Shown here piece after piece: positions 39,693-48,363 of a stretch of 56,371 nucleotides of DNA. Both the position numbers and the translations under genes were made by a program. The stretch is from JACZST01 sp964195155 (GTDB lineage Bacteria > Actinomycetota > Acidimicrobiia > Spongiisociales > UBA5794), in contig CAXMOP010000007.1 of NCBI GenBank assembly GCA_964195155.1, forward strand, positions 1-56,371. The letters run 5' to 3'. The notes under the pieces are model-generated. The model was not told the origin of the DNA. It saw nothing but the letters and a program-made list of their open reading frames with translations, and searched no databases. Every line of letters begins with the position of its first letter. Position 1 is the first letter of the stretch.

Positions 39693-40696
39693 GGTTCCAG
39701 CAACGCCTCCACAAACTCGGTCGGGTCGAACGGTATGAGATCGTCAACCCCTTCGCCGACACCGATGAATTTCACGGGGATACCGAGCTCCTTCTCGACC
39801 GCCACCGCAATGCCGCCCCTGGCGGTCCCATCGAGCTTGGTGAGCACGATCCCGGTGATCCCGACGGCGTCGGTAAAGCTTCTCGCCTGCGAGATCGCGT
39901 TCTGTCCGGTGGTCCCATCGATCACCAAGAGTACTTCTCCGATCACGCCGGCCTCTCGCTCCATGACCCGCGCCACCTTGCCCAGCTCGTCCATGAGATT
40001 CGACTTGGAGTGGAGGCGCCCTGCGGTGTCGATCATCACCACGTCGTAGCCCTCCGTTGCCGCTCGCTGGTACGCCTCGAACGCCACTGCGGCGGGGTCG
40101 CTTCCGGTCTTTCCCGACACCACCTCGACTCCCACCCGTCCGGCCCACGCCCGCAGCTGCTCATCGGCCGCAGCGCGGAAGGTGTCGGCCGCAGCGAGGA
40201 CCACCGTACGACCACCGGCTCTCAGCCGTTTGGCGATCTTGGCGATTGACGTCGTCTTCCCGGTGCCGTTGACGCCGACGACCAGCACCACCGATGGCAT
40301 GCCCGCAATGGTGAGCGTCCGTTCCTCACCGCCAAGCATCCCGACGAGGGCATCCTCGAGCGCATCCCGGGCCTCATCACCGGTGGCCGGACGTTGTCTC
40401 TTGGCCTCTTCGACCGCTGCCTTCGCGGTGTCGACCCCCACGTCGGCGGCGATGAGCGCCTCCTCGAGCTCCTCCCAGGCGGCGTCGTCGAGCCGATCAC
40501 GACCAAACACCGACGACAGGGCTCCGCCGAGTGCGCTCCTCGTTCGAGTGAGCTTTCCCTTGAGGGCATCTGCGGTGTCACGGGCCGGCTTGTCACCGGG
40601 CGGCGCCGGCGCGGGCCCCGTGGCTCGCCAGATCACCAGCCCGGCAATGACGCCAATCACCGCCACGACCACAACGATGATGAGGATCTGGTCCAC
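39689..40696 (-). CDS. ftsY: Signal recognition particle receptor FtsY
   Basis: 335 residues. A membrane helix occupies residues 3-25, as in other actinobacterial FtsY. The NG domain has VVGVNGTGKTTSIAKIAKRL, AADTFRAAADEQLRAWAGRV, VVMIDTAGRLHSKSNLMDEL and LTKLDGTARGGIAVAVEKEL. It receives Ffh-ribosome complexes at the membrane. It follows smc, the conserved smc-ftsY order. Confidence 0.95.
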   Translation of the reverse strand: MDQILIIVVVVAVIGVIAGLVIWRATGPAPAPPGDKPARDTADALKGKLTRTRSALGGALSSVFGRDRLDDAAWEELEEALIAADVGVDTAKAAVEEAKRQRPATGDEARDALEDALVGMLGGEERTLTIAGMPSVVLVVGVNGTGKTTSIAKIAKRLRAGGRTVVLAAADTFRAAADEQLRAWAGRVGVEVVSGKTGSDPAAVAFEAYQRAATEGYDVVMIDTAGRLHSKSNLMDELGKVARVMEREAGVIGEVLLVIDGTTGQNAISQARSFTDAVGITGIVLTKLDGTARGGIAVAVEKELGIPVKFIGVGEGVDDLIPFDPTEFVEALLEP

Positions 40697-40704
40697 GACC
40701 TGGA

Positions 40705-43700
40705 TCAGATGGCGGCGCCGGACATGCGCTTGGCCAGAACCTTCGACGACCCGCCGGGCTCCATCGTGATCCCGTACAGCACGTCGGCTGCCTGCATGGT
40801 CTGCTGCTGGTGGGTGATGATCACCAGCTGCGCCGACGTGCGAAGCTGGTCGACCAGGCGGAGAAACCGGTGCAAGTTTGAGTCGTCGAGGGCAGCTTCC
40901 ACCTCATCGAGGACGTAGAACGGGCTCGGGCGTGCTCTGAAGACCGCAAACAGGAAGGCCAGGGCCGCCAGCGATCGCTCCCCACCGGACAGCAGGGTGA
41001 GCCGCCCGACCTTCTTTCCATGGGGTTGGGCCTCCACTTCGACGCCTGACTGGAGTGGATGGTCCGGATCGAGGAGGCGAAGCCGTCCGCGGCCGCCGGG
41101 GAACACCAGTGCGAAGTTCTCTTCGTACAGACCCGAGATCTCCTCGAATGCGCCGAGGAACAGCTCTGACATCTCTTCGTCCAGGACCTCGATGACTTTC
41201 AACAACTCGCGGCGCGACTCGTTGAGGTCCCCGAGCTGCCCGTCGAGGAGCTCAACCTCTCCGGTCAGCTCCTCATACTCGGCAGCGGCGAGGGGATTGA
41301 TCAGGCCCATCCGGCGCAGGTCGGCCTCGAGTGCCTCCAGACGCTCGGTAGCCACGACACCATCATCGATCTCCGGTCCTGGTGCGGACAGCGCCTCCGA
41401 TTCGTCGGCATCCGCGTCGCGCCGAATGCGCTCGAGGGTGGCCTCGCGGCGGACGCGGAGCTCGGCGAGCTCGACGGCGAGCACGGAACGTCGATCCCGA
41501 TGCGCGCTGACGTTTGCGTCCAGCTGCTCACGCCGCTCCTCGGCGGTGCTCAGCGCACCGTCGACGTCGCCAACTTGCTCCCGGATGTCGCGTTGCCTCA
41601 CCCGGAGGGTCTCCACATGGGCCCTGACCAACCCGACGAGACGCTCGGCTCGTGCCTCGATCTCGCCGAGCGACCCAATGCGGGGATCGTCGGCGGGCAG
41701 CCCCTCGAGGTCCGAGAGCTCAGCGCGGATCTGTGCGGTTCGGCGCTCGACCAGCTCGACCCGCTCCGCAGACCGGGCCACGGACGCGGCAGAAGACTCT
41801 CGGAGCCGGCGGGCCTCGTCGCGACGCTCGGTTACCTCCGCCCGTTGGACGCTGAGGGCTTCCCAGGCTTCCTGGCGAGTCGCCTCCTCGCCCTCGAACT
41901 CATTGAGGCGGTCCTTGAGGTCGGCAACGCGAATCACCCGAGCAGCTTCCGCCCCATCGATCGCCGTCACGCGCTCGTCGAGCCTTGCCAGCTCGGCCTC
42001 GCCCTCGGATCTGGCCCGTGCGATCAGTGCGAGCGCTTCGGTGTGCCCGGCGATCTGCGCTTCGATCTCCTCGAGTGCCTCCAGCGCGGCGCGTTCGACG
42101 TCCATCGCCGCGTCAAGCCGGGCTCGGCTGCCGGTCAGCTGGCTCTCGACCCGGGCTCGCTCGGTCTCGGAAACCTCGAGGGCGACCCGTGCCGCTTCGA
42201 GGGCCGCCTGTCCGACTCCGTCGGCCTGGGCGACTCGCATGCCAGCGGCGGTGATCACGTCGCCCTCGGGCGTCACCGCCCGCGTCTCGGGAAAGCGTTC
42301 GACGATCTGCCAGCCAAGCTCCCATCCGGCGACCAGCACGACATCACCGAGCAGCAGATCGGCAATCGTCCGGTCGGCGCCTTCGCCAAGAAGGTCGACA
42401 AGAGCGTCGGCGCCGAAGGTCTCGGAGGCATCCCGGGCGGCAATCTCGACGGCGTGAGCTCCTTCCCCGGACTGCGGCGCGACGACCGATACGCCGCCGA
42501 GTCCCCGCTGCTTGAGGGTCCTCGCCACGGTGCGCACGACCCCAAGGTCCTGGCCGGCGTAGGCGTCGCTCCACGACCCGAGCGCCGCATCCACCGCAGC
42601 TGCGATGTCCTCCGGCACATCCAGCCGGGCCGCCAGCGCCCCGACCACCCCTTCGCCGCTCTCGACGAGCGAGCGTGCCTCGGGATCGCCAAGTCCGGCG
42701 AGTGCAGACTCGAGCGCCTCGATCCTGGCCTCGGCCGCGGCCAAGGCCAGCTGCACATCGGACCGCTCCTGATCATTGCGTTCAAAGGCCTGTCGGAAGG
42801 CTTCCCGCTCGGACCGCGCGTCCTCATAGGTGCGCTGGGCGGCGGACCCGAGGGCATCGGCGTCCTGGATCCACTGGTTCAGGTCGACCGCCTCTGCCGT
42901 CTCTTCGGCGAGGCGAGCCTGGACGACATCGCGCCTCGATGCCACCGAGCCCAATTCACGTTCGTCGCGCCTCGAGGCAGCCTCGAGCGCCCGTAGGTCG
43001 CCGCGTACGTTCGCCACCACTCCCTCGGCCGGGAGTTGCAGCTGCTCGCCGAGGGCGCGCTCCTCATCCTCGAGCGCATCGACCGCCACAGTCCGGTCCT
43101 CTTTCTCGGCCAGGGCCTTGGTCGAGGCGGCGCCCACTTCGATGAGCTCGTCGGCGAGCTCGCCGAACTCATTCTCCAGGTCCGCCCTTCGCGCTTCGGC
43201 TCCCTCCAACCGGCCTTGCAGTGATACCCGTCGTTCCCGGGCAACGAGGCTGTAACGGCGAAGCCGCTCAGTGACCGTCTCGAGCCTGGCGGCGGCTGCG
43301 GTGTCGCGCTCCAGCGCAGCGCCGGACTCGCCCGCCGAATCCCTGAGCTGTTTCAACTCCTCGATCGACGACTCCAGCGCCTTGGCCTCTCGTTCGAGAG
43401 AGGCGGAGCGCCCCTCATCTTCCGTGGTCGCCGCTTGTTCCCTGGCCGCCAGCGCTCGCAGCTCCTCGCCCCCAAGCCAGAGCCGCAGGGCCTTGGCCTC
43501 CGCCTTGACCGACCCGTGTCGCGCAGCAGCGTTGGCTTGCCGCTTGAGGGGACGAAGCGCACGGCGCTTCTCGGTGAGAATGTCGTTGAGCCGCTCGACA
43601 TCCAGCTCGGTCGCATCGAGACGGCGAATGGCGCGATCGCGTCGCGCCCGGTGCTTGGTGATGCCGGCGGCTTCCTCGATAACGGCCCGATGCTCGTCCG

Positions 43701-44160
43701 GCCTTGCCGTGAGAATCTCACCGATCTCGCCCTGGGATACCAGGACGTGCTGGTGTCGTCCCACACCCCCGTCGGAGAGCAGCTCCTGGATGTCCAGCAG
43801 GCGGCACGCTGTTCGGTTGAGCTCATAGTCGGAGGTGCCGTCGCGGTGAAGGCGCCTCGTGATCGTGATCTCTGAGATGTCGACCGGGAGGAATCCGTCG
43901 CTGTTGTCGAAGGTGAGCGATACCTCGGCGCGAGACACGGCGGGTCGGGTCGCGGTCCCGGCGAACACGACATCTTCCATCTTCTCGGTGCGGAGGGAAC
44001 GAGTGGCCTGGGTGCCCATGACCCAGGCCACGGCATCGAGGATGTTTGACTTCCCCGACCCGTTCGGCCCGACCACGATGTTCACCCCGGCATCGAATTC
44101 GAGCCGGGTCCGGTCGGCGAAGGACTTGAAGCCGACGAGTGTAAGCCTTTTGAGGAGCAC
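40705..44160 (-). CDS. smc: Chromosome segregation protein SMC
   Basis: 1151 residues from a GTG. N-terminal head has Walker A VVGPNGSGKSNILDAVAWVM. Long coiled coils at about 165-500 and 640-960 flank a hinge near 500-630 (DLGVVRTVARTLKQRGLGGV). The C-terminal head has LLSGGERSLAALAFLFAVFR and Walker B FYVLDEVEAALDD. It organises and segregates the chromosome with ScpAB. 96 nt upstream, between smc and rnc, lies heptamer locus 4. Confidence 0.97.
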   Translation of the reverse strand: MLLKRLTLVGFKSFADRTRLEFDAGVNIVVGPNGSGKSNILDAVAWVMGTQATRSLRTEKMEDVVFAGTATRPAVSRAEVSLTFDNSDGFLPVDISEITITRRLHRDGTSDYELNRTACRLLDIQELLSDGGVGRHQHVLVSQGEIGEILTARPDEHRAVIEEAAGITKHRARRDRAIRRLDATELDVERLNDILTEKRRALRPLKRQANAAARHGSVKAEAKALRLWLGGEELRALAAREQAATTEDEGRSASLEREAKALESSIEELKQLRDSAGESGAALERDTAAAARLETVTERLRRYSLVARERRVSLQGRLEGAEARRADLENEFGELADELIEVGAASTKALAEKEDRTVAVDALEDEERALGEQLQLPAEGVVANVRGDLRALEAASRRDERELGSVASRRDVVQARLAEETAEAVDLNQWIQDADALGSAAQRTYEDARSEREAFRQAFERNDQERSDVQLALAAAEARIEALESALAGLGDPEARSLVESGEGVVGALAARLDVPEDIAAAVDAALGSWSDAYAGQDLGVVRTVARTLKQRGLGGVSVVAPQSGEGAHAVEIAARDASETFGADALVDLLGEGADRTIADLLLGDVVLVAGWELGWQIVERFPETRAVTPEGDVITAAGMRVAQADGVGQAALEAARVALEVSETERARVESQLTGSRARLDAAMDVERAALEALEEIEAQIAGHTEALALIARARSEGEAELARLDERVTAIDGAEAARVIRVADLKDRLNEFEGEEATRQEAWEALSVQRAEVTERRDEARRLRESSAASVARSAERVELVERRTAQIRAELSDLEGLPADDPRIGSLGEIEARAERLVGLVRAHVETLRVRQRDIREQVGDVDGALSTAEERREQLDANVSAHRDRRSVLAVELAELRVRREATLERIRRDADADESEALSAPGPEIDDGVVATERLEALEADLRRMGLINPLAAAEYEELTGEVELLDGQLGDLNESRRELLKVIEVLDEEMSELFLGAFEEISGLYEENFALVFPGGRGRLRLLDPDHPLQSGVEVEAQPHGKKVGRLTLLSGGERSLAALAFLFAVFRARPSPFYVLDEVEAALDDSNLHRFLRLVDQLRTSAQLVIITHQQQTMQAADVLYGITMEPGGSSKVLAKRMSGAAI

Positions 44161-44213
44161 GGTTTGGCGAGCTTACCAGTGGGAATTACAAGGGTGTGAG
44201 TACCGAGGAAGTC

Positions 44214-44289
44214 GAGAGTCTTGAGTCAAGAGTCAAGAGCAAAACCCGATTAGGACTCACGACTCTGGACTCACGACGTTGGACTCTCG
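44214..44289. repeat. Heptamer array with inverted partner, locus 4, overlapping the rnc 3' end
   Basis: The left part (44214-44240) consists of GAGTCTT, GAGTCAA, GAGTCAA units. The right part (44254-44289) consists of GACTCAC, GACTCTG-type inverted units. The right part encodes the last residues of RNase III (ESNVVSPES) and contains its stop codon. Confidence 0.75.
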
Positions 44290-44967
44290 TTCCGCCAGGC
44301 GATCCAGCGCCTGGCGGGCCGCCTCCTGCTCGGCCCGCTTCTTGGAGCTCCCGGCGCCGGTTGCCAATTCCTCGCCGGCCGAGGTCACCGTGGCGGTGAA
44401 CTCCTTGGCGTGCTGGGGCCCGGCGTCGGTCACGACGTAGCGAACATCTCTCCCCGATGCGATCAATACCTCCTGGAGCCTTGTCTTGTAGTCGCGTTCG
44501 CCCGGGGCAACGGTCCGCTCGTCGATCGCCAAGGCCCAATGGCGATGCACAACTTCCTCGGCGGCCGCAAACCCCGCCTCCACAAAGATGACGCCGATCA
44601 ACGCTTCGACCACGTCTGACAGGATCGAGTCCTTTTCCCTGCCGCCGGTGAGCTCCTCGCCCTTGCCCAGGCGCACCGCGTTCTGCACACCCCAGGTCCT
44701 GGCGATCTCAGCAAGCAGCGGCTCGGATACCACGGCGGCGCGAACCAGGGTCATCTCTCCCTCCCGCGCATCGGGCATCGCCTCGAACAGGTAGCGGGTC
44801 ACCGCAAGCTGTAGCACCGCGTCCCCCAGGAACTCGAGGCGGTCGTAGTCGAGGTCACCCTTGTTCTCGGCAGTGAACGAAGGGTGGGCGAGGGCTTCGT
44901 CAAGGAGCGCGGTGTCGAGAAATCGGTAACCGATGGCTGCCTCCAACTCGCCGATCCGATCGGTCAT
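44257..44967 (-). CDS. rnc: Ribonuclease III
   Basis: 236 residues. The catalytic signature is DYDRLEFLGDAVLQLAVTRY, with the second acidic site in DSILSDVVEALIGVIFVEAG. The C-terminal dsRNA-binding domain ends GAGSSKKRAEQEAARQALDR. The final ESNVVSPES is encoded by heptamer repeat locus 4 and looks like a recent extension. It processes rRNA and other double-stranded RNA. The start overlaps the plsX stop. Confidence 0.96.
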   Translation of the reverse strand: MTDRIGELEAAIGYRFLDTALLDEALAHPSFTAENKGDLDYDRLEFLGDAVLQLAVTRYLFEAMPDAREGEMTLVRAAVVSEPLLAEIARTWGVQNAVRLGKGEELTGGREKDSILSDVVEALIGVIFVEAGFAAAEEVVHRHWALAIDERTVAPGERDYKTRLQEVLIASGRDVRYVVTDAGPQHAKEFTATVTSAGEELATGAGSSKKRAEQEAARQALDRLAERESNVVSPES

Positions 44968-45941
44968 TGGCCGGCGGCGTCGAGCCCGGATGCGATCCGA
45001 TCGACGAGTCCGCGATCGACCCCCTCCACCGCCATCTTGATCGCGTTCTCCACCGCCCGATGCGAACTCGAGCCGTGGGCGATGACGACCACCCCCTCGG
45101 TGCCCACCAGGTGGGCGCCGCCGGTGTGCTCCGGGTCGATCTGCTGTCGCAGCTCCATGAATGCCGGCACCAGCTTGGCAAGCGGCTCCTGATACTCATC
45201 GGCCTGCATGCTCTCCAGCAGCAACCGGAAGATGGCCTTGGCCGCTCCCTCGCCGGTCTTGAGCAGGATGTTCCCGGTGAACCCGTCGGTGACGAACACG
45301 TCGGCCCGGTCCCGTCCGAGATCGGTTCCCTCGACGTTGCCGACGAAGTTGACCGCCTTTGTCTCATCGAGCAGCTCGAACGCCACCCGCTCGAGCGGGC
45401 GTCCCTTCCCGGGCTCCGCACCGATGTTGAGCAGACCGACTCGTGGCTTGTTGAGGTCGTTATACACCTCGGCCACCGCGCTGCCCATGATGGCGAACTC
45501 GAACAGATGCTCGGGACGTACGTCGATGTTGGCGCCAATGTCAATGACCACTTCGCTCGTCGGAAAGATCGAGGCGATGGCCGGGCGAGAAACCCCCGGC
45601 AGACGGCCGATGATGAACGCCGCGGCCGCAAGTGTCGCACCGGTCGATCCGGCGGAAACGAGCCCGGAAGCTTCGCCATCAGCAACCAGTCGTGCCGCAA
45701 CCAGCACCGAGGCGTCGCGTTTGTCGCGCAGCGCCCGGGAAGCGTCCTGATCCATCCCGATCACTTCGGCAGCATGCACGACCGGAATCTCGCTATCGAA
45801 GCGGTCGAGCAGCGGCCGGATCAGGCCTTCGTTGCCGACCAGGATGACGTCGCTCCCGCTGCGGGAGGCATCGATCGAGCCCCGGATCACTTCAAGCGGG
45901 GCGTGGTCCCCACCCATCGCGTCCACGGCGATCGTGGTCAT
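44964..45941 (-). CDS. plsX: Phosphate acyltransferase PlsX
   Basis: 325 residues from the ATG at 45941. Opens TTIAVDAMGGDHAPLEVIRG; further blocks are GLVSAGSTGATLAAAAFIIG, GVSRPAIASIFPTSEVVIDI and FVTDGFTGNILLKTGEGAAK. It makes acyl phosphate from acyl-ACP for phospholipid synthesis. The usual rpmF-plsX link is interrupted by element copy E, which ends 6 bp before the start codon. No conventional Shine-Dalgarno is visible. Confidence 0.95.
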   Translation of the reverse strand: MTTIAVDAMGGDHAPLEVIRGSIDASRSGSDVILVGNEGLIRPLLDRFDSEIPVVHAAEVIGMDQDASRALRDKRDASVLVAARLVADGEASGLVSAGSTGATLAAAAFIIGRLPGVSRPAIASIFPTSEVVIDIGANIDVRPEHLFEFAIMGSAVAEVYNDLNKPRVGLLNIGAEPGKGRPLERVAFELLDETKAVNFVGNVEGTDLGRDRADVFVTDGFTGNILLKTGEGAAKAIFRLLLESMQADEYQEPLAKLVPAFMELRQQIDPEHTGGAHLVGTEGVVVIAHGSSSHRAVENAIKMAVEGVDRGLVDRIASGLDAAGQ

Positions 45942-45947
45942 GGCTAT

Positions 45948-46058
45948 TAGGAGGGTGGTCGGTGATCGGCCCACGCGGAGCGCAGCACAGCGACCGCTGG
46001 CGCCCGGGGTAACCGTTTACGGCGCCGCGTGGCACTCGTCATCAGGACCGCCCTCCTA
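45948..46058 (-). mobile_element. 111-bp relative of the TA-flanked element, copy E (reverse)
   Basis: Ends TAGGAGGGTGGTC and, inward from the other side, TAGGAGGGCGGTCCTGAT, followed by ATGACGAGTGCC exactly as in copies A, C and D. The rest of the interior has diverged. On the minus strand its first TAG is the stop codon of rpmF, and its far end lies 6 bp before the plsX ATG. Confidence 0.72.
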
Positions 46059-46232
46059 TGAGACTTCGTTCACGGTGCGGCCGTTGTAGGTGCCGCAGTT
46101 GTTGCATACGCGATGCGAGACGTGCTTGGCGCCGCATCGCTGGCACGTGGCCAGCTGCGGGCTCGACACCTTCCAGTGTGCCTTGCGGCGCCGGGTCCTG
46201 GACCGCGACATCTTTTTTTTCGGGACGGCCAT
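46056..46232 (-). CDS. rpmF: 50S ribosomal protein bL32
   Basis: 58 residues, starting MAVPKKKMSRSRTRRRKAHW and carrying the zinc ribbon CQRC and CNNC (LATCQRCGAKHVSHRVCNNC). It belongs to the DUF177-rpmF-plsX arrangement. The N-terminal lysines are read from an eight-A run. The stop codon is the TAG at the terminus of element copy E. Confidence 0.95.
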   Translation of the reverse strand: MAVPKKKMSRSRTRRRKAHWKVSSPQLATCQRCGAKHVSHRVCNNCGTYNGRTVNEVS

Positions 46233-46250
46233 GAGGGAATCCTGTTCTCG

Positions 46251-46739
46251 TCAATCTCCGGGAGGCAGCAGATCGCGTAGGACGGCGAAAGGCGAGCCAT
46301 CACCCGGGAGGTCGGTATTCAAGTCCGTTTCTGGTGTAGTCACAACCACGGCACAGCCATCCGGGCATTCTGGGAGCAGGGGAAGCGATAGCAAGGCCTC
46401 GTCCCTGAGGAACGGCTCGAGGTCGATCTCGGCATCCTCGATCGGGTAGGCATCCTCCCCCGGGTCTTCTTCGAAGAGCGCGGCGACCTGGAGATCCATG
46501 TCCTCGGTGTAGAGGGTGAGGCACCGTCGGCACCGGTGTTCGACTTGGAAACGCAGGGTGCCACGACCGAGAACTCCGCTCGGCAGCGGTGACAGGGTCA
46601 GGTCCGCGCTGAGTGGAGGCTGCGACTGGATCGTGCTCAGCTCGAGGCCCCAGTCGACGGCAACGTCGATCTCCACATCGCGCGGCGGTGCTTCGCGATC
46701 GAGCAGATCGGAGACATTGATAATGAGAGAAGAAGTCAT
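46251..46739 (-). CDS. DUF177 (YceD) family protein
   Basis: 162 residues. Typical DUF177 pattern: early INVSDLLDREAPPRDVEIDV, the metal-like HRCRRCLTLYTEDMDLQVAA, acidic middle (EEDPGEDAYPIEDAEIDLEP) and a second Cys pair CPDGC. The family precedes rpmF across bacteria and is linked to 23S rRNA or bL32 accumulation. Heptamer repeat units touch the start codon directly upstream. Confidence 0.9.
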   Translation of the reverse strand: MTSSLIINVSDLLDREAPPRDVEIDVAVDWGLELSTIQSQPPLSADLTLSPLPSGVLGRGTLRFQVEHRCRRCLTLYTEDMDLQVAALFEEDPGEDAYPIEDAEIDLEPFLRDEALLSLPLLPECPDGCAVVVTTPETDLNTDLPGDGSPFAVLRDLLPPGD

Positions 46740-46839
46740 GAGTCGCGAGTCGCGAGCAGGAATCGCCCGAAGTCTATCGCCAGCCTGGCTTGTTGTGACT
46801 CGCGACTATCGGGTTCTCGACTCGCGACTCGCGACTCAC
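46740..46839. repeat. Heptamer array with perfect 17-bp inverted partner, locus 5
   Basis: GAGTCGCGAGTCGCGAG at 46740-46756 is exactly complementary to CTCGCGACTCGCGACTC at 46821-46837. Additional GACTCGC and GACTATC units lie between. It fills the spacer between the sepIVA homologue, whose stop TGA begins the array, and DUF177, whose ATG touches the other end. Confidence 0.83.
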
Positions 46840-47360
46840 TGGCTAATCGGTGGCTCCGGTGCCGGAGGCAGCGCCTGATGCAGCTCCGCCCGGGCCTCGC
46901 GCACATAGCGAAGCAACTCGCCGAGTACGGTCTCGGCCTCCGCCAGATGGCGCTCCGCAAAGTCCTCCGACTCGAGCCGTATCCGGCGAGCCTCGCCCTC
47001 GGCGTTTCGCACCAGGGTGTTGGCCTCCTCCACGGCCTCCTGGACAATGTACGACTCCGAAACCAACTCCTCGGAGCGCTGCTTGGCCTGGTCGATCACA
47101 CCCCTGGCGGTCTCGTTGGTCTTGGCGATGTAGGCCTCGCGCTCGCGAACCATCCAGCGCGCAGCCCGCAGCTCCTCGGGCAGCTCCTTTTGGATCCGAG
47201 CGAGGGCGTCGAGCGTGTCCTCCTGACTGACCATCACGCTGTTGGAAAGCGGCACCTGTCTCGCGCCTTCGACCTCGATCATCAGCTGCTCGAGCATGTC
47301 GAGCACCTTGCCGGGCAGCGGCGGCGGTGCCTGGTCGTGCTGGGGTTCCTCGACCGTCAT
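46836..47360 (-). CDS. sepIVA: SepIVA/DivIVA-like septation coiled-coil protein
   Basis: 174 residues. Residues about 15-65 match the SepIVA N-terminal block (LDMLEQLMIEVEGARQVPLS, then EDTLDALARIQKELPEELRA). The rest is a long coiled coil (TNETARGVIDQAKQRSEELV). The position next to DUF177 is as in mycobacteria (Rv2927c region). SepIVA works at the division septum and in polar cell-wall synthesis. The protein is shorter than the mycobacterial one (about 245). ATGA overlap with coaD upstream. Confidence 0.82.
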   Translation of the reverse strand: MTVEEPQHDQAPPPLPGKVLDMLEQLMIEVEGARQVPLSNSVMVSQEDTLDALARIQKELPEELRAARWMVREREAYIAKTNETARGVIDQAKQRSEELVSESYIVQEAVEEANTLVRNAEGEARRIRLESEDFAERHLAEAETVLGELLRYVREARAELHQALPPAPEPPISQ

Positions 47361-47830
47361 GCGAAACGCTCCTTGAGGGCGGCGGCAACGATCTCGGGGA
47401 CCAGTCCGTCGATCGCACCCCCGTATTGGGAGATCTCCTTGACCAGCGAAGAAGACAGATAGCCGTAGTCCGGGCTGGTTGCGACGAAGAAAGTGTCGAT
47501 GCCGGAGAGTTGCCGGTTCATCTGGGACATCTGCAATTCGTAATCGAAGTCGGTGACGGCGCGCAGGCCTTTCACAATGACATCAGCGCCGACTTCTGCG
47601 GCGTAGTTGACGAGCAGCCCGTCGAAGGCTCCAACCGTGACGTTGTCCCAACGGGCTGTGACCTCGGTCAGCATCGCGTCGCGCTCGGCCTCGGTGAACA
47701 GCGGTCGCTTGGACGGGTTCCTGATAATGGCCACGATGATCTGATCGAAGAGTCCGGCGCAGCGCTCGATGACGTCCAAGTGCCCATTGGTCGGCGGATC
47801 GAAGCTTCCCGGGATCAACGCTGTGGTCAC
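47357..47830 (-). CDS. coaD: Phosphopantetheine adenylyltransferase
   Basis: 157 residues from the GTG at 47830, with AGGAGG 5 nt upstream. Nucleotidyltransferase motif LIPGSFDPPTNGHLDVIERC, and the C-terminal ISSS-type block YGYLSSSLVKEISQYGG. It makes dephospho-CoA, the penultimate step of CoA synthesis. GTGA overlap with rsmD. Confidence 0.96.
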   Translation of the reverse strand: MTTALIPGSFDPPTNGHLDVIERCAGLFDQIIVAIIRNPSKRPLFTEAERDAMLTEVTARWDNVTVGAFDGLLVNYAAEVGADVIVKGLRAVTDFDYELQMSQMNRQLSGIDTFFVATSPDYGYLSSSLVKEISQYGGAIDGLVPEIVAAALKERFA

Positions 47831-48363
47831 GAACCCTCCTTTGCAAACACCCACAACTCGGTATCACCGTACCGTCGCTTGTCGGTGAGACGTAGGTTAT
47901 CCGACTTGGGGCGGGCGCCCCCCGATCGCCGATGGACGATGGCGGTGGCGCCCTGGTTGAGGCGGTTTTCGACCATAAAGAGCACCTCCTCGACGGCTAA
48001 ATCCTCGAGGGCGTACGGAGGGTCGACGAACACCAGGTCGAAGCCTGCGTCGGAGCGAACCAGGTAGTCGACGACGGTCTCGGTCTCCACCCGTCCCCCG
48101 AGCCCCACCGCACCGATGTTCCGCTCCAGCACCTTCACGGCCCGGCGATCGCGCTCGACGAAGACCACCTCCGCAGCGCCGCGGCTCAGCGCCTCGAGCC
48201 CGAACGAGCCGGAGCCGGCGAAGAGGTCGAGCACGGTTGCGCCATCGACGGTCTCACCGAGAATCGAGAACAAGGCCTCTCTAACGCGACCGGTGAGCGG
48301 CCTGGTGCCTTCGTCGGGGGTGTCGAGCCTGCGGCCTTTCGCCTCACCGCCGATGATCCGCAT
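47827..48363 (-). CDS. rsmD: 16S rRNA (guanine-966-N2)-methyltransferase RsmD
   Basis: 178 residues. Motifs: MRIIGGEAKGRRLDTPDEGT, RPLTGRVREALFSILGE, AdoMet site VLDLFAGSGSFGLEALSRGA and catalytic DPPY in DLVFVDPPYALEDLAV. It methylates G966 of 16S rRNA. It sits between recG and coaD, the usual order; TGATG overlap with recG. Confidence 0.95.
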   Translation of the reverse strand: MRIIGGEAKGRRLDTPDEGTRPLTGRVREALFSILGETVDGATVLDLFAGSGSFGLEALSRGAAEVVFVERDRRAVKVLERNIGAVGLGGRVETETVVDYLVRSDAGFDLVFVDPPYALEDLAVEEVLFMVENRLNQGATAIVHRRSGGARPKSDNLRLTDKRRYGDTELWVFAKEGS

